A stretch of 6,347 nucleotides of DNA, taken from positions 1-6,347 of the forward strand of contig CAMLPZ010000251.1 of assembly GCA_946482045.1 (NCBI GenBank), written 5' to 3'. Of the stretch, positions 1 through 6,347 are shown one piece after another. The translations under genes were made by a program, and so were the position numbers. This DNA comes from an uncultured Asticcacaulis sp. Lineage in GTDB: Bacteria > Pseudomonadota > Alphaproteobacteria > Caulobacterales > Caulobacteraceae. Numbering within the stretch: position 1 is the stretch's first letter; the number at the start of each line of letters is the position of its first letter. Below the pieces are notes generated by a model. That model made no database searches. It was not told where the DNA came from and was given only the letters and a program-made list of their open reading frames with translations.

Positions 1-2
1 CG

Positions 3-698
3 GCCCGCCAGGCGCTGCTGGTCAAGGAGAAGGCCCTGCTGCGCCAGATGGACGCGCTGGCGGCCGAACGGCGCACCCTGCCCTGGGTCAAGGTCGACAA
101 GCTCTATCTCTTCGATACGCAGGACGGCCCGCGGAGCTTAAGCGACCTGTTCGAAGGGCGAAGCCAGCTCCTGATCCAGCATTTCATGTTCGGTCCTGAC
201 TGGGAGGAAGGCTGCGTCGGCTGCTCCTTCGGCGCGGATCATATGCACGGCATCTGGATCCACCTTGAAAATCACGACGTCAAGTTCACAGCCGTGGCGC
301 GGGCGCCGCTTGCCAAGATCGAAGCCTTCAAGGCGCGCATGGGCTGGGGTTTCGACTGGGTGTCGTCGTTTGGCAGCGACTTCAACTACGACTACCACGT
401 CTCATTCACCGAGGCGCAAAAGGAAGCCGGCCGGGTATTCTACAATTTCCGCGAAGACGATTATGCCTGTGACGAACTGCCCGGCATGTCGATCTTCGTA
501 AAGGGCGCTGACGGCGCGATCTATCACACCTATTCGTGCTATGCCCGCGGCACCGAGGTCTCGGGCGCTCTTGGTCTGCTTGATCTTACACCGCTTGGCC
601 GCAATGAGACCGGCCCGAACGGTGACTTAAGCGACTGGGTGCGCCACCATGACAAGTACGACGACACGAAGGCCCAGCCGGCCTGCTGCGGCAAATAG
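3..698 (+). CDS. DUF899 family thioredoxin-like protein, 5'-truncated by the window edge
   Basis: The frame is open from base 3 and gives 231 residues to the TAG stop. The first in-frame ATG (48) is probably internal: the 15 codons before it read as the amphipathic Leu/Lys/Glu/Arg-rich helix that normally precedes the ALAAERR..LPWV motif in this family. The true start therefore lies outside the window. Counting from base 3, the visible family marks are RTLPWVKV (about 24-31), HFMFGP (about 60-65), a CVGC pair (cysteines 71 and 74), RMGWGFDWVSSFGSDFN, and HTYSCYARG near the C-terminus. The tail ends in a Cys-Cys pair (ACCGK). DUF899 proteins have a thioredoxin-like fold and are usually annotated as such; no substrate is firmly established. 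The CxxC suggests redox activity, which is inference. No signal peptide can be judged because the N-terminus is missing. The gene converges on the minus-strand operon and looks unrelated to it. Confidence 0.85.
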   Translation, partial: ARQALLVKEKALLRQMDALAAERRTLPWVKVDKLYLFDTQDGPRSLSDLFEGRSQLLIQHFMFGPDWEEGCVGCSFGADHMHGIWIHLENHDVKFTAVARAPLAKIEAFKARMGWGFDWVSSFGSDFNYDYHVSFTEAQKEAGRVFYNFREDDYACDELPGMSIFVKGADGAIYHTYSCYARGTEVSGALGLLDLTPLGRNETGPNGDLSDWVRHHDKYDDTKAQPACCGK

Positions 699-752
699 TT
701 TGTCGCGCTTTTTATCCAAAAACCGCAATGCACTGTTTGGAAAGGGCTTGGC

Positions 753-1229
753 CTAGCGCTTATACGGCACGCCGAAGACCTGAACCCAGTACAGCCCCTT
801 GCCCGAACGACCCGGCGTCACCCAGACGCCGGTGTCCTCATAGCGGCAATTGAGGATGTTTTCACGGTGGCGCATGCTGTGCATCCAGGCGTCGACGATC
901 TTTTCGGCTGATGCTTCGCCGTCACTGATGTTCTCGCCGATCAGGATGAAGTAATAACCGCTGGCGTTGGCGCGCCTGCCGACGGTCGAGCCATCGCTGC
1001 CGACGTGGCCGATGAACCGGGCCAACGCCATATCCTCGCTATGCTTGCGCGCGGCGGCCGTCAGCATGTCATCGAGCTTCAGCACGCCGCAGCCGGCCTC
1101 GACGCGTTCCAAATTGACCTTATCGAAGACGGTGATGGCCATTGGCACGTCCTGGAGCCGGCTTTCGCGGTCAAGGGCGTGCGCCGAGGTAGCGAGCATC
1201 GCAGCAGCGACAAGGATGGCGCGTAACAT
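753..1229 (-). CDS. secreted CAP-domain (SCP/YkwD-like) protein
   Basis: This is a 158-residue protein. I chose the ATG at 1229 because GGGGA (1236-1240) sits six bases upstream and residues 1-18 then form a clean signal peptide: Leu-Arg, a hydrophobic Ala/Leu/Val core, and an Ala-His-Ala cleavage site. A GTG nine codons further upstream (1256) would spoil this. The mature part is a short single CAP domain: HSEDMA (His63), a GHVGSDGST-type segment (about 74-82), GEN (Glu99), and WMHSMRHRENILN (His121), ending in YWVQVFG. These supply the His and Glu residues of the CAP cavity. Two cysteines (47 and 128) could form a disulfide in the periplasm. Bacterial CAP proteins are widespread and mostly of unknown function, so I assign no substrate. 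The gene starts 58 bp after the mmsB stop on the same strand with no clear terminator between, so read-through from the valine operon is possible. A functional link to valine breakdown is not evident. Confidence 0.85.
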   Translation of the reverse strand: MLRAILVAAAMLATSAHALDRESRLQDVPMAITVFDKVNLERVEAGCGVLKLDDMLTAAARKHSEDMALARFIGHVGSDGSTVGRRANASGYYFILIGENISDGEASAEKIVDAWMHSMRHRENILNCRYEDTGVWVTPGRSGKGLYWVQVFGVPYKR

Positions 1230-1235
1230 GGTGGT

Positions 1236-1240
1236 TCCCC
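1236..1240 (-). promoter_or_regulatory. ribosome binding site deciding the CAP-protein start
   Basis: GGGGA lies six bases before the ATG at 1229. It supports that start over the GTG at 1256, which has no comparable purine stretch at a good distance. Confidence 0.5.
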
Positions 1241-1287
1241 GGTGGCCTGAAAGCACTTTAACAGCGCCACGCCCATCTGGCGAGTGT

Positions 1288-2163
1288 TCACCCGCCGCGA
1301 ATGCGCTCCATCATGACCGAGAAGTCCTGCTGGCTGTGACCTTCAGCGCACAGGGCTTCGTAAAGCGCGTGGGCGTGCGCCCCCAACGGCGTGTCGGCGG
1401 ACGCCATTTGCGCAGCCTGCATAGCCAGAGTCAGGTCCTTCAGCATTAGCCCCGCCATGAAGCCTGGCTTATAACCGTTATTGGCGGGGGACGCCGGCAC
1501 CGGGCCGGGCACGGGGCAGTAACTGGTCAGCGACCAGTTCTGGCCCGAGGCTTTCGACGCGATATCAAAAAAGACCTGGTCCTCGAGCCCGAGCTTTTCG
1601 GCCAGGGCAAAGGCTTCGCACGTGCCGATCATGGTGATGGCCAAAAGCATGTTATTGCAGATCTTGGCCGCCTGCCCTGCCCCCGGACCTCCGGCGTGGA
1701 TGACGGCCTTTCCCATGGCATTCAAGATCGGCCGGGCACGTTCGAACGCCGCGACCTCACCACCGACCATGAATGTCAAGGTGCCGGCATTGGCGGCGGC
1801 GACACCGCCCGAGACCGGTGCGTCGACCATGGCAAAGCCTTCAGCGGTGGCCTGGTCGTGGGCCGTGCGGGCATTGGCGACATCGATGGTCGAACAGTCG
1901 ATCAGGAGCGCGGAGGCCGGCGCGGCCCTTCGGACCGCCTCTTGGACGGACAAGACGTGTTGCGCCGCAGGCAGCATGGTCACTACCGCGTGGGCGCCCC
2001 GGCAGGCTTCGGCCACCGAAGATGCGGCTACGGCACCGGCCGCGACGGCCCGCGCGACGGCTTCGCGGCTCAGGTCAAACGCCCGTATGCCATAACCGCC
2101 CTTTACCAGATTGACGGCCATGCCCGAGCCCATATTGCCCAGGCCAATGAATGCGATTTCCAT
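1288..2163 (-). CDS. mmsB: 3-hydroxyisobutyrate dehydrogenase
   Basis: The protein has 291 residues, the usual length for the family. It oxidises 3-hydroxyisobutyrate to methylmalonate semialdehyde with NAD+, the next-to-last step of valine degradation, in the cytoplasm. The N-terminal Rossmann motif GLGNMG is at residues 7-12, followed by Asp30 at the position that commonly favours NAD over NADP. The substrate-binding signature DAPVSGG is at 114-120. The catalytic lysine is Lys167 in GQAAKICNN, and a second conserved lysine is Lys242 in LMLKDL. The segment around 216-235 (CPVPGPVPASPAN) is typical of true 3-hydroxyisobutyrate dehydrogenases rather than tartronate-semialdehyde or other beta-hydroxyacid reductases. 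The ATG at 2163 has GGAGG (2169-2173) five bases upstream, and only 12 bp separate it from the stop of the CoA hydrolase, whose product is its substrate. Co-transcription is very likely. Confidence 0.95.
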   Translation of the reverse strand: MEIAFIGLGNMGSGMAVNLVKGGYGIRAFDLSREAVARAVAAGAVAASSVAEACRGAHAVVTMLPAAQHVLSVQEAVRRAAPASALLIDCSTIDVANARTAHDQATAEGFAMVDAPVSGGVAAANAGTLTFMVGGEVAAFERARPILNAMGKAVIHAGGPGAGQAAKICNNMLLAITMIGTCEAFALAEKLGLEDQVFFDIASKASGQNWSLTSYCPVPGPVPASPANNGYKPGFMAGLMLKDLTLAMQAAQMASADTPLGAHAHALYEALCAEGHSQQDFSVMMERIRGG

Positions 2164-2168
2164 AGACG

Positions 2169-2173
2169 CCTCC
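2169..2173 (-). promoter_or_regulatory. ribosome binding site of mmsB
   Basis: A consensus-like GGAGG, five bases before the mmsB ATG, lies within the 12-bp gap after the hydrolase stop. It is the best Shine-Dalgarno sequence in the window. Confidence 0.7.
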
Positions 2174-2175
2174 GT

Positions 2176-3357
2176 TTAAGGCAGCTGCAAATCCATATTC
2201 CCCAAGGAGTCGAACATCTGTTCGATCAACGGACCAAGGTCCGCGCCAGCCAGCCAATCGGGCGCATTGTCCTTGTCTTCGATGACCGCCCGCACACCTT
2301 CGGAAAAGTCGCGCGTGCGCGTGATGCGGCACGCCAGCCGGTATTCCATCTTCATGACCTCTTCGAAGGAGGTCATGCGGCGGCCTTCGCGCAATTGTTT
2401 GAGCGCCACGGCCAAGGATTGCGGCGAGCGCTTGGCCAGGATTTCCGCCTGCTTCAGCGCCCAATCACTGCCGTCTTGGTTCAAGGCAATGGATATCTGC
2501 GTCATCGTGTCGTGCGCAAAACAGCGATTTATCTGCTCAATATGCGAAAAATAAGAAGGCCGGGCATGGTCAGGAGCCTCGTCCTCTTCTACCGTTCGAA
2601 TCGTCCCAGGATGCTTGCTTATATATTCAGCTGTCACCCTTCGGATGATCTCTCCAAGTTCTTCAGGGGTGCGTTCGATGGCGTCCCTCGATCCACGCAC
2701 AATGAAGTAAAAGATCGTAGAATGCTTCGTGATGATTTGGTCCAAATCATCATTAGCGGTTGACGCCAGCAGCGCCGCTTTCAAGGCTTCAATATGATCT
2801 GACGGTACGAAATGCGTGCCGATGCGCGCATGCACCACGTCCTTGCCATGCAACTTGGCGCCGGTAAGCGCCAACCAGGTGCCGAGTTCTCCCTCCAGAC
2901 GCGGAAGGAACCAGCCGCCGCCGACGTCGGGAAACAGCCCGATCCCCGTTTCCGGCATGGCAAAGACGGTGCGCTCGGTGACGATCCGGTGCGAGCCGTG
3001 CACGGAAATCCCGACGCCCCCGCCCATGGTGATGCCGTCCATGATGGCGATGTAGGGCTTGGGATAGTGCTTGATCTGGTTGTTCAGCGTGTATTCGACG
3101 CGGAAAAACTCGGCCGCTTCGACGCCGTCCTTACGGCCGCTTTCGGCGACTTTACGGATATCGCCGCCGGCGCAGAAACCGCGCGTGCCTTCGGCGTGAT
3201 CGACCAGGACGGCGCGCACCGCGTCGTCGTGTTCCCACGCCGTGAGCGCCTCGGCCATCGCCGCACACATCTCGGTCGTAAGGGCGTGCAGGGCCTTTGG
3301 CCGATTGAGCGTGATATGGCCAACGCCGTTTTCGACGCGGGTTATGACTTCAGTCAT
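2176..3357 (-). CDS. 3-hydroxyisobutyryl-CoA hydrolase (enoyl-CoA hydratase/isomerase fold)
   Basis: The protein has 393 residues. It is predicted to hydrolyse 3-hydroxyisobutyryl-CoA to free 3-hydroxyisobutyrate, the substrate of the mmsB product. Crotonase-fold marks are GFCAGGDIRKV (60-70) and MGGGVGIS (111-118), which form the oxyanion hole. MPETGIGLFPDVGGGW (134-149) is characteristic of the hydrolase subgroup and supplies the catalytic acids Glu136 and Asp144. The C-terminal half has NRCFA (277-281), RSPQSLAVALKQL (310-322) and FSEGVRAVIEDKD (351-363), all typical of the family. Bacterial members are usually about 350-360 residues (from memory). The excess lies between about residues 211 and 268, where I expect only a short linker; this stretch also has lower G+C. 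The ATG overlaps the previous stop as ATGA (3354-3357), and GGAG (3363-3366) is its ribosome binding site, so translation is probably coupled. Many databases would label it simply enoyl-CoA hydratase; the hydrolase call is supported by motif and context. Confidence 0.92.
   Translation of the reverse strand: MTEVITRVENGVGHITLNRPKALHALTTEMCAAMAEALTAWEHDDAVRAVLVDHAEGTRGFCAGGDIRKVAESGRKDGVEAAEFFRVEYTLNNQIKHYPKPYIAIMDGITMGGGVGISVHGSHRIVTERTVFAMPETGIGLFPDVGGGWFLPRLEGELGTWLALTGAKLHGKDVVHARIGTHFVPSDHIEALKAALLASTANDDLDQIITKHSTIFYFIVRGSRDAIERTPEELGEIIRRVTAEYISKHPGTIRTVEEDEAPDHARPSYFSHIEQINRCFAHDTMTQISIALNQDGSDWALKQAEILAKRSPQSLAVALKQLREGRRMTSFEEVMKMEYRLACRITRTRDFSEGVRAVIEDKDNAPDWLAGADLGPLIEQMFDSLGNMDLQLP
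2554..2727 (-). other. atypical in-frame insertion-like segment of the hydrolase gene
   Basis: These are approximately codons 211-268 of the 3-hydroxyisobutyryl-CoA hydrolase. Human HIBCH and bacterial relatives (recalled, not aligned by tool) have only about 10 residues between the ...DLDQII helix and the IEQINRCF helix; here there are close to 60. My hand count for 2551-2760 gives 104 G+C in 210 bases (about 50%), against 85 in 120 (about 71%) at 3181-3300 in the same gene. Codons uncommon in the rest of the window appear here, including ATA for Ile244. The frame is intact, so the protein should still be made. The boundaries are estimates. Confidence 0.5.
2730..2752. repeat. 23-bp near-perfect palindrome inside the hydrolase gene
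   Basis: Eleven-base arms, TGATGATTTGG (2730-2740) and CCAAATCATCA (2742-2752), are exact reverse complements around a single central base (2741). They encode the residues around 203-210 (DDLDQII), right at the edge of the low-G+C segment. This may be chance, because Asp and Ile codons lend themselves to such symmetry, or it may be an operator-like site or an insertion scar. Confidence 0.6.
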
Positions 3358-4487
3358 GCCGTCTCCATATGGCGGGCGATAATGACGCGCATGATTTCGT
3401 TGGTGCCTTCGAGTATCTGATGCACCCGCAGATCACGGACAATGCGTTCGACGCCATAGTCGTGCAGATAGCCATAGCCGCCGTGGATCTGCAGGGCGTC
3501 ATTGGCGACCTTCGAGCCGGTATCGGTGACGAAGCGCTTGGCCATGGCGCACCACTTGGTGGCGTCTGGCGCTTTTGCATCCAGTTTCTGCGCGGCGTCA
3601 TAAAGCAGCGACCGCGCGGCCTGAAGCTCGGTTTCCATGTCGGCCAGCTTGAACTGCGTCGCCTGGAAAGCGTCCAAGGTCTTGCCGAACTGCTTGCGTT
3701 GTCCTGCATAGTCGCGGGCGCGGTCGAGCGCATCCTGGGCGCCCCCCAAGCTACAGGCCGCGATGTTCAAACGCCCGCCATCGAGCCCCTTCATGGCGAA
3801 GGTAAAGCCCTGCCCTTCGTCACCCAGCCGGTTTTCAACGGGGATGCGGACATTGTCAAAGATCACCTGGCGCGTCGGCTGGGCATTCCAGCCCATCTTT
3901 TTTTCGTTGGCGCCAAAGCTTAAGCCCGGCGTGTCCTTCGGTAAGATAAAGGCCGAAATACCCTTGGGACCGTCTTCGCCAGTCCGCGCCATGACGACGT
4001 AGATGTCCGACACGCCAGCGCCCGAAATGAACTGCTTGCTGCCATTCAACACGTAGGCGCTGCCATCGCGGACGGCGCGCGTGGCCAAGGCGGCGGCGTC
4101 CGATCCGCTGCCCGGTTCCGTCAGGCAGTAGCTGGCGATAGCGTCCATGCCGACCAGATGTGGCAGCCAGTGCGCGCGCTGGTCTTCCGAGCCAAAGCTG
4201 TCGATCATCCAGGTGCACATATTGTGGATCGACAGAAACGCCGCCGTGGCGATGCAGCCGCGCGACAACTGCTCAAAAATCAGCACGGCGTCGAGGCGCG
4301 AAAGGCCCGAGCCGCCGTGGTTTTCGCGGGTGTAGATCGAGGCGAAGCCTAAGCTAGCCGCTTCGCGCAGAACATCGACCGGGAAATGCTTTCGTTCGTC
4401 CCAGTCTCCGGCGTTCGGCCGCAAGCGGTCATACGCAAAGCGCTTCGCCGTGTCCTGGATGAGCAACTGGTCTTCGTTAAGCAGCAT
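3354..4487 (-). CDS. isobutyryl-CoA dehydrogenase-like acyl-CoA dehydrogenase
   Basis: The protein has 377 residues, the normal length for a single-domain FAD-dependent acyl-CoA dehydrogenase. In this setting it is expected to oxidise isobutyryl-CoA to methacrylyl-CoA and pass electrons to electron-transfer flavoprotein. Signature 1, CLTEPGSGSDAAAL, is at 121-134. The FAD and tetramer contact region QRKQFGK is at 263-269. QIHGGYGYLHDYGVERIVRD is at 333-352, and the catalytic base is Glu360 in LEGTNE. The placement of Glu in LEGT matches the short-chain and branched-chain enzymes rather than isovaleryl-CoA dehydrogenase, whose catalytic Glu sits elsewhere. The chosen ATG has AGGGA (4493-4497) five bases upstream. 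The stop overlaps the hydrolase start as ATGA. Alternatives are a short-chain or 2-methylbutyryl-CoA dehydrogenase; the mmsA/mmsB neighbours favour isobutyryl-CoA. Confidence 0.9.
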   Translation of the reverse strand: MLLNEDQLLIQDTAKRFAYDRLRPNAGDWDERKHFPVDVLREAASLGFASIYTRENHGGSGLSRLDAVLIFEQLSRGCIATAAFLSIHNMCTWMIDSFGSEDQRAHWLPHLVGMDAIASYCLTEPGSGSDAAALATRAVRDGSAYVLNGSKQFISGAGVSDIYVVMARTGEDGPKGISAFILPKDTPGLSFGANEKKMGWNAQPTRQVIFDNVRIPVENRLGDEGQGFTFAMKGLDGGRLNIAACSLGGAQDALDRARDYAGQRKQFGKTLDAFQATQFKLADMETELQAARSLLYDAAQKLDAKAPDATKWCAMAKRFVTDTGSKVANDALQIHGGYGYLHDYGVERIVRDLRVHQILEGTNEIMRVIIARHMETA

Positions 4488-4492
4488 TGTGG

Positions 4493-4497
4493 TCCCT
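4493..4497 (-). promoter_or_regulatory. ribosome binding site of the acyl-CoA dehydrogenase
   Basis: AGGGA lies five bases before the ATG at 4487 and four bases outside the edge of the inverted-repeat element. Any folding of that element in the mRNA would end just upstream of this site. Confidence 0.6.
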
Positions 4498-4548
4498 GTT
4501 TAAGAACCCCACCACCGCATCTAGCGCTTCGCGCGTCGTGCGGTCCCC

Positions 4549-4568
4549 CTCCCCGACAAGTCAGGGAG
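4549..4568. repeat. second, imperfect hairpin within the repeat element
   Basis: CTCCC (4549-4553) pairs with GGGAG (4564-4568). The inner GAC/GTC would also pair across one C-A mismatch. This is the partner of the perfect hairpin at 4583-4604 and appears to be a decayed copy of the same half-unit. Confidence 0.6.
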
Positions 4569-4582
4569 ATATGCCCTTTATA

Positions 4583-4604
4583 CCTCCCCAGCTTGCTGGG
4601 GAGG
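4583..4604. repeat. perfect 10-bp-arm hairpin within the repeat element
   Basis: CCTCCCCAGC (4583-4592) and GCTGGGGAGG (4595-4604) are exact reverse complements separated by TT. In RNA this would be a very stable stem on either strand. It is not followed by a T run, so it does not look like a Rho-independent terminator, but it could pause polymerase or block 3' exonucleases. Confidence 0.85.
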
Positions 4605-4660
4605 GGGGCCATGAGCGCAGCGAAATGGTGGTGGGGGTTCTTGCTTGTTTTTTATAATCC

Positions 4661-6157
<1,497 letters not shown>

Positions 6158-6165
6158 CGCCCTCG

Positions 6166-6170
6166 CCTCT
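6166..6170 (-). promoter_or_regulatory. ribosome binding site of mmsA
   Basis: AGAGG lies eight bases before the mmsA ATG, inside the 19-bp gap to the upstream stop. A second GAGGG (6160-6164) lies only two bases from the ATG, too close to serve well. Confidence 0.45.
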
Positions 6171-6176
6171 CAAATA

Positions 6177-6347
6177 TCAGGCGACAACCTTCGTTCGCGC
6201 CTTTGCGGCGCGGAGTTTAGCCTTCGCCATGGCGTCGGCAACCTCATTTGTGATCACATTTTCGCTTTTCGACCGGGCGAAGATTTCATCGAGACGCGGA
6301 CCGATGGCATCGACCGCCGCCGTTACCACCGCCTTATCGTTGTTGCC
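6177..6347 (-). CDS. C-terminal end of a probable Glu/Leu/Phe/Val dehydrogenase (partial)
   Basis: The frame is open from the right window edge to a TGA at 6177-6179 and yields the last 56 residues of a protein whose start lies outside the window. The visible part reads as a helix (AAVDAIGPRLDEIFARSK), then NVITNEVADAMAKAKL and a basic Ala/Lys/Arg tail. This pattern, a helix, then a 'EG-I-T-N--AAD-MA--RL'-like stretch, then a short basic tail, is how leucine/valine dehydrogenases end, as I recall the family. If correct, the enzyme would oxidatively deaminate valine or leucine to the 2-keto acid with NAD+, feeding the same pathway as the genes after it. The 19-bp spacing to mmsA argues for one operon. 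No catalytic residues are in view, so the family call is tentative. Confidence 0.6.
   Translation of the reverse strand, partial: GNNDKAVVTAAVDAIGPRLDEIFARSKSENVITNEVADAMAKAKLRAAKARTKVVA

Larger units (their letters stand above)
4502..4642. repeat. 141-bp REPIN/MITE-like inverted-repeat element in the operon gap
   Basis: The element nearly fills the 173-bp space between mmsA and the acyl-CoA dehydrogenase gene. Its ends are AAGAACCCCACCACC (4502-4516) and GGTGGTGGGGGTTCTT (4627-4642), which are reverse complements apart from one extra G:C. Inside each end is a divergent stretch, then a C/T-rich run (CCCCCTCCCC type) leading into a hairpin, at 4549-4568 and 4583-4604. The layout is thus two copies of one half-unit in head-to-head orientation. 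No reading frame of interest lies within it, so it would be non-autonomous. I recognise this C/T-rich 'CCTCCCCAGC..GCTGGGGAGG' style from intergenic repeats of Caulobacter-like genomes, but cannot verify copy number here. No convincing target-site duplication is visible. Confidence 0.8.

Noticed and set aside
715..741. Inverted repeat TCCAAA/TTTGGA between the convergent DUF899 and CAP genes as a bidirectional terminator
   Set aside because: The stem is only six mostly A/T pairs around a 15-base loop and has no T run, so it is too weak to call.
1230..1256. GTG at 1256 as an alternative upstream start of the CAP protein
   Set aside because: It would add nine residues before the signal peptide and has no ribosome binding site at a good distance. 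The ATG at 1229 has GGGGA six bases upstream.
1279..1296. Seven-pair hairpin spanning the mmsB stop codon
   Set aside because: It includes a G-U pair, lies over coding sequence and is not followed by a T run, so it is not supported as a terminator.
1696..2763. 355-codon plus-strand open frame antisense to mmsB and the CoA hydrolase
   Set aside because: It spans two well-supported minus-strand genes and has the composition of an antisense shadow. Its last part stays open mainly because of the unusual composition of the hydrolase segment.
2812..3420. 202-codon plus-strand open frame opposite the hydrolase start
   Set aside because: It is antisense to a clear crotonase-fold gene, has no recognisable domain and no good ribosome binding site.
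4502..4642. The two hairpins of the intergenic element as a CRISPR fragment
   Set aside because: The half-units are inverted rather than direct repeats, there are no regularly spaced spacers, and no cas genes are nearby.
4653..4658. TATAAT on the plus strand just beside the mmsA stop
   Set aside because: There is no -35-like sequence at the right distance and no plus-strand gene for it to serve. It lies in an A/T-rich spacer.

Overview
The window is about 60% G+C by eye. It looks like the chromosome of an alphaproteobacterium, possibly a member of the Caulobacterales such as Asticcacaulis or Caulobacter. That lineage guess rests on the protein style, the gene set and a C/T-rich palindromic intergenic repeat of a type I associate with that group. 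It is inference, not proof.

Most of the window (about 750-6347) is one minus-strand gene run for valine degradation, read from right to left. It begins with the last 56 codons of a probable branched-chain amino-acid dehydrogenase (Glu/Leu/Phe/Val dehydrogenase family). Next come mmsA (CoA-acylating methylmalonate-semialdehyde dehydrogenase), an isobutyryl-CoA dehydrogenase-like acyl-CoA dehydrogenase, a 3-hydroxyisobutyryl-CoA hydrolase of the enoyl-CoA hydratase fold, and mmsB (3-hydroxyisobutyrate dehydrogenase). Spacings are 19 bp, 173 bp, a 4-bp ATGA overlap and 12 bp, so these are probably co-transcribed. Together they cover: valine to 2-ketoisovalerate (partial gene, tentative), isobutyryl-CoA to methacrylyl-CoA, 3-hydroxyisobutyryl-CoA to 3-hydroxyisobutyrate, then to methylmalonate semialdehyde, then to propionyl-CoA. 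The branched-chain keto-acid dehydrogenase and a methacrylyl-CoA hydratase are not in the window.

Downstream of mmsB, same strand, is a small secreted CAP-superfamily (SCP/YkwD-like) protein with no obvious link to valine. At the left edge, on the plus strand and convergent with it, is the 5'-truncated end of a DUF899 thioredoxin-like protein with a CxxC motif.

Two things stand out. First, the only large gap in the operon, between mmsA and the acyl-CoA dehydrogenase, is filled almost exactly by a 141-bp element. It has near-perfect 15/16-bp terminal inverted repeats and two internal hairpins, which suggests a REPIN/MITE-like repeat. Second, the hydrolase appears to carry an extra stretch of roughly 45-50 residues of lower G+C with unusual codons, and a 23-bp near-perfect palindrome lies at one edge of it. 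The rest is an ordinary catabolic operon; I see no defence system, CRISPR array, tRNA or rRNA.
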